The translations under genes were made by a program, and so were the position numbers. Below the pieces are notes generated by a model. That model was not told where the DNA came from, made no database searches, and was given only the letters and a program-made list of their open reading frames with translations. A stretch of 64,000 nucleotides of DNA from NCBI RefSeq assembly GCF_004137355.1, contig NZ_SDVB01000170.1, positions 651,731-715,730 of the forward strand, given 5' to 3'. How positions within the stretch are numbered: position 1 is the stretch's first letter; every line of letters starts with the position of its first letter. Shown here piece by piece: positions 1 through 8,726 of the stretch. The stretch is from Ciceribacter ferrooxidans. Lineage in GTDB: Bacteria > Pseudomonadota > Alphaproteobacteria > Rhizobiales > Rhizobiaceae.

Positions 1-171
1 GTGGTCTCGACCATGGCCACGCAGCCGCCGATGATCGCCGACGACCTGCGCCGCCAGTCCGATCATTTCATCGATCTCGTCAGCCTCAAGGCCGAGATCG
101 GCCGCGATCCGAGCGAGCGCATGGCGCGCGCGCCGGTCGAGCCGGATCCCGGCGAAGACATCGAGGAATAG
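1..171 (+). CDS. C-terminal fragment of an unidentified protein (cut by window edge)
   Basis: An open frame runs from the first base to a TAG at 169-171, giving the last 56 residues of a protein that begins outside the window. The visible part is polar, with a helical stretch around IADDLRRQSDHFIDLVSLK and an acidic, proline-containing tail ending DPGEDIEE. The pattern would fit the end of a coiled-coil signalling protein such as a chemoreceptor, and the next gene is a chemoreceptor, but this is a guess. A hairpin follows at 202-228, so the gene probably ends a transcript. Confidence 0.55.
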   Translation: MVSTMATQPPMIADDLRRQSDHFIDLVSLKAEIGRDPSERMARAPVEPDPGEDIEE

Positions 172-201
172 GAACCTCGGCTGTTCCGTCAGCCGCCCGA
201 A

Positions 202-228
202 CCCGGCACCGCGACGTGCCGGGATTTT
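202..228 (+). terminator. Hairpin terminator after the first gene
   Basis: CCCGGCAC (202-209) pairs with GTGCCGGG (216-223) around a six-base loop and is followed by ATTTT. It sits 30 bases after the stop at 171 and before the chemoreceptor gene. Confidence 0.6.
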
Positions 229-394
229 CGTCGTTCGCATCTTTTTTGGGCATAGATCCGGCGCGAATACGTAGCCCTCACACTATTTATTTGTTTCTTA
301 AACATTTGAGAGGAGGGTGAAATACGGAAGAATTGCTTCCGGAATTCGCCTCGCGGCTCGCCACCGCACAGCATTGACAGACAGCAGTATACCA

Positions 395-1909
395 ATGACC
401 AGTGCCTCACGGACCCGTTCCGACCTTGCAGACCGCCTCTCTTTTCTGAAAATTGATAAAGCGCAAATTGAAACGCTGATCGCCCTTCAACCCGCAATCA
501 ACGCCTCCGTAGGCCCCGCGCTCGACGCCTTCTACGCGGCGGCCAAAGCGCACCCGGAGACAGCCCGCTTCTTTTCAAGCGATGCACACATTTCCCACGC
601 CAAGGAAAAGCAGCGCAATCACTGGGCGCTGATCACCTCGGGCCGGTTCGACGAACAGTATGTCGGCGCGGTCACCGCCATCGGCAGGACCCATGCCCGG
701 CTCGGCCTCGAGCCGCGATGGTACATCGGCGGCTATGCGCTCGTGCTCGAGGGTCTTCTCGATGCGGTCGTCAAGAGCGAGCTGAAAGGCATGTTGCAGG
801 CGAAGAAGGCCAAGCGCCTTTCGGACGGCATCAGCGCCGTGCTGAAGGCCGCCATGCTCGACATGGACTATTCGATTTCCGTCTATCTGCAGGCACTCGC
901 CGAAGAGCGTGAGAAGGCCGAGCAGGAACGCCACACTCTGGAAATGGAGCAGGAAGAGGCGCTCACCGCGATCGACCGCGCCCTCGACGCCCTGAGAACG
1001 GGCGACCTTTCCGCCAGCATCAGCCAGCCCCTTTCGCCGCGTTTCGCCCGCCTGCGCGACAACTACAATCAGGCGCTGGAAGCTTTGGGCACCGCGTTTG
1101 CGGCGATCGTCGACGAGACGGACCGCGTATCGATGAGCACGCGCGAGCTTTCCGCGGCGACCGACAACATGGCGCAGCGCACCGAACAGCAGGCCGCAGC
1201 GCTCGAAGAAACGGCAGCCGCGCTCGACGAGATCACCGCCGTTTCCCGGCAGGCCGCCCAGCGCACCCAGGAGGCGATGACCGTGGTGCACGCCTCCGCG
1301 CAGGAAGCCGTTCGCTCCGGCGAGATCGTCGAAGAAGCGATCAGCGCGATGGGTGAGATCGAGCAATCGTCGCGCAGGATCACCCAGATCATCAGCGTCA
1401 TCGACGAGATTTCGTTCCAGACCAACCTGCTGGCGCTCAATGCCGGCGTGGAAGCGGCGCGCGCCGGCGAAAGCGGGCGCGGTTTTGCCGTCGTCGCGCA
1501 GGAGGTCCGTGAGCTCGCACAACGCTCCGCCTCGGCCGCCCGCGAGATCAAGATCCTGATCGATCGCTCGTCGCAGGACGTCGCGCACGGCGTCTCGCTC
1601 GTCAATCGCACCGGCGAGGCCCTGCGCACCATCGGCGGCCAGGTGCACGCGATCAACGAGCACATTACGGCGATCGCCACCTCGTCGCAGGAGCAGTCCT
1701 CCGGCATCAGCGAGATCAACAAGGCGATCAACAGCATGGATCAGATGACCCAGCAGAACGCCGCGATGGTCGAGGAAACCAATGCCTCGACCCACGAACT
1801 CAACCAGATCGCCGGACACCTGAACAGCCTGCTGTCGCGCTTCAATGTCTCGCGTTCGCAGGTCCACACGCCGGCATCGACGCAGTACCGCCCGTCCTAC
1901 GCGGCCTGA
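395..1909 (+). CDS. Globin-coupled soluble methyl-accepting chemotaxis protein (McpY/HemAT-like)
   Basis: Predicted cytoplasmic aerotaxis or redox chemoreceptor of 504 residues with no membrane segment. Residues 10-180 match a globin-coupled sensor domain; the segment IGRTHARLGLEPRWYIGGY carries the expected proximal haem ligand His100. A HAMP-like linker follows (about 195-250). The C-terminal half is a chemoreceptor signalling hairpin whose tip includes QTNLLALNAGVEAARAGE. The C terminus has no clear CheR-tethering pentapeptide. A longer frame opens at GTG 317, but that GTG lies directly against AGGAGG (311-316), too close to initiate, and residues 1-26 of that reading look unlike the family; ATG 395 is preferred although its own Shine-Dalgarno is weak. 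Known members bind O2 and signal through CheA/CheW. Confidence 0.9.
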   Translation: MTSASRTRSDLADRLSFLKIDKAQIETLIALQPAINASVGPALDAFYAAAKAHPETARFFSSDAHISHAKEKQRNHWALITSGRFDEQYVGAVTAIGRTHARLGLEPRWYIGGYALVLEGLLDAVVKSELKGMLQAKKAKRLSDGISAVLKAAMLDMDYSISVYLQALAEEREKAEQERHTLEMEQEEALTAIDRALDALRTGDLSASISQPLSPRFARLRDNYNQALEALGTAFAAIVDETDRVSMSTRELSAATDNMAQRTEQQAAALEETAAALDEITAVSRQAAQRTQEAMTVVHASAQEAVRSGEIVEEAISAMGEIEQSSRRITQIISVIDEISFQTNLLALNAGVEAARAGESGRGFAVVAQEVRELAQRSASAAREIKILIDRSSQDVAHGVSLVNRTGEALRTIGGQVHAINEHITAIATSSQEQSSGISEINKAINSMDQMTQQNAAMVEETNASTHELNQIAGHLNSLLSRFNVSRSQVHTPASTQYRPSYAA

Positions 1910-1920
1910 CGTTCCTGTTC

Positions 1921-1969
1921 ACGAACCGCCGGAAAAGAGAATCCATGCTCTTTTTCCGGCGGCATTCGT
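1921..1969. terminator. Long bidirectional hairpin between the chemoreceptor and ada
   Basis: CCGCCGGAAAAGAG (1926-1939) pairs with CTCTTTTTCCGGCGG (1948-1962) with one bulged base, and outer ACGAA/TTCGT bases extend the stem. It lies just after the chemoreceptor stop and before ada, so it probably ends the chemoreceptor transcript. Confidence 0.6.
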
Positions 1970-1994
1970 TCGCCGTCCGGGGTAAAACAGATGC

Positions 1995-3074
1995 ATGCTG
2001 TTTAACCGACCCACCGACGACACCCTCTATGACGCGCTTTTGAAGCGCGATGCGGCCTATGAAGGCTTCGCCTGGGTCTGCGTCACCACGACGCGGATCT
2101 TCTGCCGGCTGACCTGCCCGGCCCGCAAGCCCAAACGCGAGAACTGCATCTTCGAGGAGAGCATCGCCGCCTGCCTGGAAGCAGGTTACCGACCCTGTCT
2201 GCGCTGCCGGCCGATGCTGCGCTACAAGGACAACGACCCGACCGTCACTTCGCTCCTCGAAGCGCTGGAGTGCGAGCCGGAGCGGCGCTGGCGCGAGAGC
2301 GATCTTCTGGCGATGGGGCTCGATCTTTCGACCGTGCGGCGCGCCTTCAAGCGGCAGTTCGGCATGAGCTTCCTCGAAATCGCCCGGCTGCGCCGCGTCG
2401 GGCTCGCGGCCGAAACGCTTGCCGAGGGTGCCCCGGTCATCGAGGCGCAGCTCGACGCCGGCTTCGAATCCGGCAGCGGCTTTCGCGCGGCGATCACCCA
2501 GCTCATCGGCAGCGCGCCGCGTCACCTGCGCGGCAAGGGCCTCCTCAAGGCCGACTGGATCGAAACGCCGATCGGTCCGATGATGGCGATTGCCGACGAC
2601 CATGCGCTGCATCTCCTCGAATTCGCCGACCGCCCTGCCCTGCCGACCGAAATCCGGCGCATTCGGGAGAGGACCGGCTGCGGCATCGTGCTCGGGCGCG
2701 CCGCACCGATCGATCTCGTGGAGCAGGAGCTGAAACGGTATTTCGACGGCGACAGGGCCGCCTTCGACGTGCGCATCGCCGGCCACGGCACACCGTTCGA
2801 ACGCGCGGTCTGGGAGGCGCTCCGGCAGATCTCACCCGGTACCGTGCAAAGTTACGGCATACTCGCTGCCGCGATGGGCCGGCCCGGCTCCGTCCGGGCG
2901 GTGGGGCGCGCCAACGGCGCCAACCAGATCGCGATCGTCATCCCCTGCCACCGGGTGATCGGCGCCGACGGCGGGCTCACGGGTTACGGGGGTGGATTGT
3001 GGCGCAAGCGCTGGCTTCTCGAACACGAACGGCGGATGGCCGCCGGGCGGGGACGGGTCGAAGCCGCGGAGTAG
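1995..3074 (+). CDS. ada: Ada: methylphosphotriester/O6-methylguanine-DNA methyltransferase and transcriptional regulator
   Basis: Adaptive-response protein of 359 residues, the usual full length for Ada. The N-terminal zinc domain has Cys37, Cys41, Cys68 and Cys71 (IFCRLTCPARKP ... RPCLRCRPM); Cys37 is the expected methylphosphotriester acceptor that turns Ada into an activator. An AraC-type helix-turn-helix follows (about 85-165). The C-terminal methyltransferase domain carries the active-site IPCHRV with Cys318, which takes methyl groups irreversibly from O6-methylguanine. ATG 1995 follows a G-rich stretch at 1979-1983; a second ATG at 1991 is out of frame. No alkB or alkA lies next to it. 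It converges on the DUF3830 gene with 12 bases between them. Confidence 0.95.
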   Translation: MLFNRPTDDTLYDALLKRDAAYEGFAWVCVTTTRIFCRLTCPARKPKRENCIFEESIAACLEAGYRPCLRCRPMLRYKDNDPTVTSLLEALECEPERRWRESDLLAMGLDLSTVRRAFKRQFGMSFLEIARLRRVGLAAETLAEGAPVIEAQLDAGFESGSGFRAAITQLIGSAPRHLRGKGLLKADWIETPIGPMMAIADDHALHLLEFADRPALPTEIRRIRERTGCGIVLGRAAPIDLVEQELKRYFDGDRAAFDVRIAGHGTPFERAVWEALRQISPGTVQSYGILAAAMGRPGSVRAVGRANGANQIAIVIPCHRVIGADGGLTGYGGGLWRKRWLLEHERRMAAGRGRVEAAE

Positions 3075-3086
3075 CGACGACGCCGG

Positions 3087-3521
3087 TTACGCCGAAAGCG
3101 GTTCGAAGGCGATATCCTGGGCGCCCTGCCAGAGCACCATGCGGCCCATGGGCTCCAGGTGCTCGCGGCCCTCGACCACCGTCAGGAAATGATTTCCCGC
3201 AAGCACGCCCATCTTGCTGGCGAAGTGCGAGCTGCCATAGGCGAAGAGCAGCTCCGTCTCGCTGAACCCGCCCGGATAGAGCAGGATGTCGCCGCGCGAG
3301 GGGTGGCTGGTATGATTCTCGAAGCCGGCGCCGAACGCGAAATCGCCGAGCGGCACCCAGACCGCCTCGCCGCTCCACCGGGAATGGATCGTCTGGTTGC
3401 GGAACGGCAGGAAGCTTTTGAAGATACGGCAGGTTTCCGGCGCCTTCTCGATCTCGAAGCGGGCGACGAAGACGAAGGGACCGACGGTCACCTTCAAGAG
3501 TTCGGCAGGGGTTCCGCTCAT
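3087..3521 (-). CDS. DUF3830 family protein (cyclophilin-like fold)
   Basis: A 144-residue protein resembling the DUF3830 family, small cyclophilin-like beta-barrel proteins of unknown biochemical role. Features seen are an acidic-hydrophobic N terminus (VTVGPFVFVARFE), a middle WSGEAVWVPLGDF and a glycine-rich GDILLYPGG. No signal peptide or membrane segment is visible. Its ATG overlaps the TGA of smpB (3519-3523), so translation is probably coupled to smpB. A functional link to trans-translation is not established; the coupling may only be transcriptional economy. Confidence 0.75.
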   Translation of the reverse strand: MSGTPAELLKVTVGPFVFVARFEIEKAPETCRIFKSFLPFRNQTIHSRWSGEAVWVPLGDFAFGAGFENHTSHPSRGDILLYPGGFSETELLFAYGSSHFASKMGVLAGNHFLTVVEGREHLEPMGRMVLWQGAQDIAFEPLSA

Positions 3522-3997
3522 CAGCCGGCCTTCAGCAACCGGCTCTTCTGGCGGTTCCAGTCGCGCTCCTTCTCGGTCTCGCGCTTGTCGTGCAGCTTCT
3601 TGCCCTTGGCGAGCGCGAGTTCGAGCTTGGCGCGGCCCTTCTCGTTGAAATAGACCTTGAGCGGCACGAGCGTCATGCCCTCGCGGTTGACGGCGGCGCG
3701 CAGACGGTTGATCTCGCGCTTCGAGAGCAGAAGCTTGCGGCGACGGCGCGGCTCGTGGTTGAAGCGGTTCGCCTGCAGGTATTCCGGCAGATAGGCGTTG
3801 ATCAGCCAGATCTCGTCGCCCTCGTCGGAGGCATAGGATTCGGCGATGTTGGCCTTGCCTTCGCGCAACGACTTGACCTCGGTGCCGGTCAAGACCAGCC
3901 CCGCTTCATAGGTGTCGATGATCTCGTAATTGAAGCGGGCCTTGCGGTTCTCCGCGACAATCTTGTTGACCGTGCGCTGGCTGCCTTTGGGGGCCAT
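3521..3997 (-). CDS. smpB: SsrA-binding protein SmpB
   Basis: Core component of trans-translation: binds tmRNA and brings it to stalled ribosomes. The protein has 158 residues, the normal length. It shows the family blocks [35 protein letters not shown] and a C-terminal [17 protein letters not shown] tail that enters the decoding channel. The start was placed at ATG 3997 ([13 protein letters not shown]) and not at the in-frame 4051, because the extra 18 residues are not family-like. No tmRNA gene was found beside it. In many Rhizobiaceae dapA lies directly upstream on the same strand; here about 3.6 kb carrying SIR2-HerA lies between them, so smpB must have its own promoter. Confidence 0.95.
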   Translation of the reverse strand: MAPKGSQRTVNKIVAENRKARFNYEIIDTYEAGLVLTGTEVKSLREGKANIAESYASDEGDEIWLINAYLPEYLQANRFNHEPRRRRKLLLSKREINRLRAAVNREGMTLVPLKVYFNEKGRAKLELALAKGKKLHDKRETEKERDWNRQKSRLLKAG

Positions 3998-4422
3998 GAT
4001 CTCGTCTTCCAATCTGCCCGGACCGTTCTTCTCTTGACCGGCGACGGGCACCCGCCGGCTCTTGTCGCATGGATGTAGTACAGAGCGGCGGGGAAATAAA
4101 GGCGGGTGGGCGTGATGGGGCGCCTTAGGCCAGCGTTTCGGGTGTTAAGGCGCCTCTTGCTGCGTTTGGAAGCAGACACCTTAGATGATAATCTCTGCGG
4201 CAGCGACTGAACTAAGAGCTGTAATCTTGACTTGAATGGGCTCACCCCATCTACAGAATTACCGCGATGCTTCCCGCCTGTTCGCGCATGCCCAACACCT
4301 TCTTTAACCCTATGGTTTTTGAAACAACTCGCTTATCGGGTCATAGTTATTGCTTGACGAGAAAATAAGTTGTTGCGGTAGATTCAACCGAAAGTTACCG
4401 TACTGTTCGAATTGGGGGGATC
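3998..4422. other. Divergent intergenic region smpB / SIR2 (left edge of the AT-rich island)
   Basis: No gene is seen. Composition changes from core-like GC-rich near smpB to AT-rich from roughly 4180 on. It must hold the promoters of smpB (leftward) and the defence operon (rightward). A 9-bp inverted repeat, GGCGCCTTA (4119-4127) and TAAGGCGCC (4146-4154), could be a regulator site or an RNA hairpin. The 9-mer GAAGCAGAC at 4169-4177 recurs at 7544-7552 on the far side of the island. Confidence 0.5.
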
Positions 4423-5628
4423 ATGAGCAACGACGTTGAAGCTGCGCGCCAGTTGGATCGACACATTCGTTCGCCACGGCAAGTATGGCTCACCGGCGCC
4501 GGTATTAGCTGCGGTGCCGGACTACCTCTCATGTATCCTCTGACAGGTCGAATTTTTCATTTACTCGAGACAAATCCCGCGGACACAGAAGCGTTGGCGC
4601 TGGTCAAAGCGATTCGAGATGATCTTCCTGATGCGCTACATATAGAGCATGTATTAAGTCATCTCGGTGATCTCATAGCTCTTGCAGAGCGTGCGAAAGA
4701 TGCTTCAGCGGTTGTCGGTTCTGATCGGGTACATAAGACGAAACTGCAGGCGGCGCATCATACAATCTTGCGACACATCAGGGATACATTGCGTTGGGGT
4801 TATATTCCTGCTTCTGCAACATCTCCCGAGCAGGAAGGGAAACTTGGAAAGCCTATCGTTAAGATCGATCACCACCGTCGTTTTATTCGGGCGTTATACA
4901 AGGTGAACCGGGCAGGTCTCGACGAGCGACGTGAAGCAATCCAGTTCATAACCACGAATTATGATACACTTATTGAGGATGCGCTGGCTCTCGAACTCAT
5001 TTCGTATATCGATGGTTTCTCAGGTGGCGCAATTGCAGGATGGGATGAACAGTCGTTGCCTTTGGCGGCGGGCGTGTCGACGGTCAAAGCCGTGATCACG
5101 AAGCTTCACGGCTCCATTGACTGGTACAGAAGTGGCAAGGAAAATGGCCGCGTATTTAGGGTTCGACATGATGATGCTTACCCTGACCGCTCTGATAGTA
5201 ACGGCAACGTAGTCATCTACCCACAGTCTACGAAATATATGGCTTCACGCGAAGATCCATTTGGATTCATGTTTCAACGCTTTCGAGGTCTTCTGTCTGC
5301 GGAACGGCAGCAGGTCTTGTTCGTTTGCGGGTATTCTTTTGGTGATGATCATATTGATGCAATCATTGAGCAAAATCTCCTACACATTGACAGCAAGACT
5401 ACCCTTGTTGCGCTATCTAAAACCCGTAATGCCAAGCTAAAGCGATGGGGGGAAAGTCGCGCAGGCGAGAGGATATTCGTCCTGGCGGAGGATGGACTTT
5501 ATCGGGGAAGTGCAGGTCCTTTCTTCCCTCCTACAGTCACAATCAAACGAGATTGGTGGAGTTTTGAGGGTACAACTTCGCTACTGGAGAATGGGTTGCC
5601 TACGGATATTGCAGAGGTGATCGAATGA
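4423..5628 (+). CDS. SIR2-domain NADase effector of a SIR2-HerA anti-phage system
   Basis: First gene of a two-gene operon, 401 residues. An N-terminal SIR2-like Rossmann fold shows LTGAGIS (23-29), TTNYD with Asn179 and Asp181, KLHG with His229 as the likely catalytic histidine, and the C-terminal GYSFGDDHID block (303-312) typical of bacterial SIR2-like defence proteins. No membrane segment or zinc-ribbon cysteines, so it is not a classical deacetylase. In characterised SIR2-HerA systems the SIR2 subunit degrades NAD+ on phage infection within a large complex with HerA. The ATG is preceded by GGGGGGA. The stop overlaps the next ATG (ATGA, 5625-5628). Base composition and codons are more AT-rich than in neighbours, a sign of transfer. 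Confidence 0.88.
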   Translation: MSNDVEAARQLDRHIRSPRQVWLTGAGISCGAGLPLMYPLTGRIFHLLETNPADTEALALVKAIRDDLPDALHIEHVLSHLGDLIALAERAKDASAVVGSDRVHKTKLQAAHHTILRHIRDTLRWGYIPASATSPEQEGKLGKPIVKIDHHRRFIRALYKVNRAGLDERREAIQFITTNYDTLIEDALALELISYIDGFSGGAIAGWDEQSLPLAAGVSTVKAVITKLHGSIDWYRSGKENGRVFRVRHDDAYPDRSDSNGNVVIYPQSTKYMASREDPFGFMFQRFRGLLSAERQQVLFVCGYSFGDDHIDAIIEQNLLHIDSKTTLVALSKTRNAKLKRWGESRAGERIFVLAEDGLYRGSAGPFFPPTVTIKRDWWSFEGTTSLLENGLPTDIAEVIE

Positions 5629-7466
5629 GCGATTTTGGTCTCAATCCAAATCTGCAGATCGGAACCGTCTTTGAAACATCGGGCACTACCCTCAAGATAT
5701 CGCTTCGGCGCAGCTTGACTGAGCTCGTGCAGACACACGGGGGAACCGTTTACTCTGTTGGGCAGATCGGCAGCCTCATCAAGCTGCACATGGGACGAAC
5801 AATCTTATTCGCCATGGTGCGTCTTTTGCGCCTGCAAACAGAAGAGGAGGCCGCTGCCCAAGGCGCCTCTGAGGCCTCGGATCGCCGTGTGTTGGAAGCT
5901 GACCTCTTCGGCGAGGCCCGATGGCAAATGAGCGACGAAACTTTGTCGTTTGATAGGGGTGTCCGCAACTCCCCACTTCCGTTGCAGGCGGCGTATTTAG
6001 TCACCGCCTCGGAGACGCGCCGTCTTTACACTGCCATTGAAAAGAAAGGTGGCGATGGACCTAATCGCTTCATCAGTTTTGGCGCTTATGTCGGGGCTGA
6101 AGGTGTCGCTTGCCACGCAGATATGGACAAACTTTTTGGGCAGCATTTTGCAGTTCTCGGCTCCACCGGTTCAGGTAAATCCACGGCAGTGGCTGCTATC
6201 CTTCATGCCGTTCTGGACCACCGGGCTGTCGAAGGTGGCCCAACCTCTAAGCCCAGAGTCATCATCATCGACCCTCATGGGGAGTACGGAGCTGCTTTCG
6301 GCGATAAGGCTATTGTGTATCGTGCTTACGACGATGCCGATGCGGGGGCTGCAGGCACGCGACAGATAAAGTTGCCCTACTGGCTCATGTCCAGTGATGA
6401 GTTCCGACGTTTGGTTGTCGGAAAGGGAGAATTCGAGGCAACCTCTCAAGCAAACGTCGTCTACAAAGCCTTGTCGCATGCCCGAATGCATATGCTTAAG
6501 CTGGTGATTGATGCCAGTGCTGCCGGGCGCAAAACAGACGCTGTTGGACATCCCGATCTGCCTCGGCCCGCCAACGGTGTAGATGCTGCGGCGATTGCGG
6601 AGTTCGACAGGGATTGGCCCGTCCCGTTTGACCTTGATGAATTCAAGCGACATATCGAAATTTGCCAAAATAATAGAAGGCAGAACGGCGCTTGGCAGCC
6701 TGTAACTGACAGTGAATTTCAACAGAAATTTGCGTCGATCCTCGATAAGTTATCTGTATTGCGCCTAGATGCTAGAATTGACTTCTTGATGCGCAACTAT
6801 GCCGATGGTGATCCGAGCCTGGCCGATGTTCTTGCTCAGTTCGTAGGAGCCGATGCAGAAAGGCCAAACGCGCCTATTCGCATCATAGATATCTCTGGCC
6901 TCCCCACGGAGGTGGCCGGCCCCTTGACGGCAGCGATTGCCAGATTACTATTTTCTTATAAGCTCGCGCAAACGCGAGAAGAACGCGAGAAGGATCCAAT
7001 TCTGGTCGTCTGCGAGGAGGCTCACCGGTACGTTCCGGATCGAGGAGAGGCTCAATATGCTGCTGCTCAGGACGCCATACGGAGGATTGCGCGAGAGGGG
7101 CGCAAATATGGGATCGGCTTGATGTTAGTTTCCCAGCGACCATCCGATGTGGAGAGCACAGTGTTATCACAGTGCAATTCTTGGGTCGTCTTACGCCTCA
7201 CGAACGGTACTGACCAAGAACACGTCGGGCGCTTTCTGCCGGACACGATGGCGGGCCTGACAAAACTACTGCCATCGTTGCCACGACGAGAAGCTCTGTT
7301 CGTAGGTGAGGCTGCGGCTCTACCCGCAAGAATCAAGCTTACCCATCTGCCTCCAGAGAAGCGACCAAACTCTAATGACATATCGTTCGCTGCAGGTTGG
7401 TCAGCGGAGTTTCCCGATCCGGGGGTTTTGGGCATAGTAGCTAATAGAATGTCTTCGCGCTCTTAA
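5625..7466 (+). CDS. HerA-like hexameric ATPase/translocase of the SIR2-HerA system
   Basis: Partner of the SIR2 gene, 613 residues, translationally coupled to it. The N terminus (about 8-70) looks like a HAS-barrel of the HerA family. The ATPase core has Walker A GSTGSGKST (179-187), an IDPHGEYG block, Walker B VVCEEAHRYVP and the SQRPSDV / RLTNGTDQEHVGRFLP segment typical of HerA/FtsK-like translocases. Related proteins form DNA-pumping hexamers; in defence systems HerA assembles with SIR2 and controls or contributes to its NADase and nuclease activity. No NurA nuclease gene is adjacent, which argues for the defence pairing over archaeal-style end resection. AT-rich like its partner. Confidence 0.9.
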   Translation: MSDFGLNPNLQIGTVFETSGTTLKISLRRSLTELVQTHGGTVYSVGQIGSLIKLHMGRTILFAMVRLLRLQTEEEAAAQGASEASDRRVLEADLFGEARWQMSDETLSFDRGVRNSPLPLQAAYLVTASETRRLYTAIEKKGGDGPNRFISFGAYVGAEGVACHADMDKLFGQHFAVLGSTGSGKSTAVAAILHAVLDHRAVEGGPTSKPRVIIIDPHGEYGAAFGDKAIVYRAYDDADAGAAGTRQIKLPYWLMSSDEFRRLVVGKGEFEATSQANVVYKALSHARMHMLKLVIDASAAGRKTDAVGHPDLPRPANGVDAAAIAEFDRDWPVPFDLDEFKRHIEICQNNRRQNGAWQPVTDSEFQQKFASILDKLSVLRLDARIDFLMRNYADGDPSLADVLAQFVGADAERPNAPIRIIDISGLPTEVAGPLTAAIARLLFSYKLAQTREEREKDPILVVCEEAHRYVPDRGEAQYAAAQDAIRRIAREGRKYGIGLMLVSQRPSDVESTVLSQCNSWVVLRLTNGTDQEHVGRFLPDTMAGLTKLLPSLPRREALFVGEAAALPARIKLTHLPPEKRPNSNDISFAAGWSAEFPDPGVLGIVANRMSSRS

Positions 7467-7583
7467 ATGCAGGAGATCATTCCGCTTGGGGATTCTTCCG
7501 GCCACCCCTGCCTTTGAATTGCAACCATCACGCCCTTTGAGCCGAAGCAGACTGACCGTGTCGGCCCCTGCCCGTCCGCCAAC

Positions 7584-7607
7584 AAAAAAAGCCGGGTCGC
7601 CCCGGCC
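7584..7607 (-). terminator. dapA: Intrinsic terminator of dapA
   Basis: On the minus strand a GC-rich stem (CCGGGGCGACCCGG) is followed by seven Ts (A run at 7584-7590 on the plus strand). It lies 14 bases past the dapA stop and shows that dapA transcription ends before the defence island. Confidence 0.8.
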
Positions 7608-7620
7608 TCTCCTCATTCCT

Positions 7621-8505
7621 TCACCCCATCAGCCCCGCATGCGCGAGTGCCGCGTCGATCGCCGCTTCGGTGGCGGGTTCGAGCGTCGGCAAGAGCGGCA
7701 GGCGCACCGTGCGGCTCATCCGGCCGAGCTTGGCGAGCGCGTATTTGACGCCGCAGAGGCCGGGCTCGATGAAGATCGCCTTGTGGAGCGGCATCAGCCG
7801 GTCCTGGTATTCGAGCGCCTTCTTGTAGTCGCCGGCGCGCGTCGCCGCCTGGAATTCGGCGCAGAGCCGCGGGGCGGCGTTCGCCGTCACCGAGATGCAG
7901 CCGACGCCACCGTGCGCGTTGAAGCCGAGCGCCGTCGCGTCTTCGCCGGAGAGCTGGATGAAATCCGTTCCGCAGGTGATCCGCTGCTCGGAGACACGCT
8001 CGATCTTGCCGGTCGCATCCTTTACGCCGACGATGTTCTTGTGCGCCTTCGCGAGCCTGCCCATGGTTTCCGGGCTCATGTCGATCACCGAACGGCCGGG
8101 AATGTTGTAGATGAAGATCGGCAGCTTCACGGCTTCTGCGATCGCCGCATAGTGGGCGAAGAGGCCCTTCTGCGTCGGCTTGTTGTAATAGGGGGTGACG
8201 ACGAGCAGCGCATCGGCGCCGACGGCTTCGGCGTGCTGCGCAAGCTCGATCGCCTCGTTCGTGTTGTTGGAGCCGGCGCCGGCGATCACCGGAACCCGCT
8301 TGCTTGCCACCTCGACGCACAGTTCCACGACCCGTTTGTGCTCCGCATGGGAAAGGGTCGGCGATTCACCCGTCGTGCCGACCGGCACGAGACCGGTCGA
8401 GCCTTCGGCGATCTGCCATTCCACATGCGCGGCAAAGGCTGCCTCGTCGACCGCACCGGTTTCGGTAAACGGCGTCACGAGAGCAGGAATGGATCCCTGG
8501 AACAT
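7621..8505 (-). CDS. dapA: 4-hydroxy-tetrahydrodipicolinate synthase
   Basis: Condenses pyruvate with aspartate semialdehyde, the first committed step to diaminopimelate and lysine. 294 residues, the standard length. Motifs are GTTGES with Thr44-Thr45, Tyr133 in IYNIPGR, and the Schiff-base Lys162 in VGVKDATGK. The ATG at 8505 has an AGGAG a few bases upstream. It is transcribed away from slt, with about 220 bases between the two starts, and its own terminator follows. Its usual downstream partner smpB is displaced by the SIR2-HerA island. Confidence 0.96.
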   Translation of the reverse strand: MFQGSIPALVTPFTETGAVDEAAFAAHVEWQIAEGSTGLVPVGTTGESPTLSHAEHKRVVELCVEVASKRVPVIAGAGSNNTNEAIELAQHAEAVGADALLVVTPYYNKPTQKGLFAHYAAIAEAVKLPIFIYNIPGRSVIDMSPETMGRLAKAHKNIVGVKDATGKIERVSEQRITCGTDFIQLSGEDATALGFNAHGGVGCISVTANAAPRLCAEFQAATRAGDYKKALEYQDRLMPLHKAIFIEPGLCGVKYALAKLGRMSRTVRLPLLPTLEPATEAAIDAALAHAGLMG

Positions 8506-8726
8506 GCATAAAACTCCTCACGGCCGGCATTCATGCTTCGGCCGCATTCCTCGGTTACGAACGCGCGCAGCTTATTGCGGCCTCCGGGCCGCGGCAAGCG
8601 CACCGGGCGCGGTTTTATGACAGTTTCAGGCGGCGTAAAAGCGGGAAAATCTGGCGCCGCGGTAAGGTTTCGTTAATATGCTCGGCAGCTAATGGAGATA
8701 TTCCACATCTGCCATCGGGTACGGGG

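Noticed and set aside
575-1867. 430-residue frame opposite the chemoreceptor gene
   Set aside because: Shadow of the real gene in GC-rich DNA; its translation is Arg/Gly/Asp-rich without any family motif, while the plus strand encodes a complete globin-MCP.
4119-4154. GGCGCCTTA/TAAGGCGCC inverted repeat as a terminator
   Set aside because: It lies upstream of both divergent genes, where neither transcript should end, and has no T-run; kept only as a note in the intergenic entry.
3998-4422. tmRNA (ssrA) gene next to smpB
   Set aside because: Searched by eye for a tRNA-like acceptor end and a tag reading frame; none was found here or in the gap after herA.
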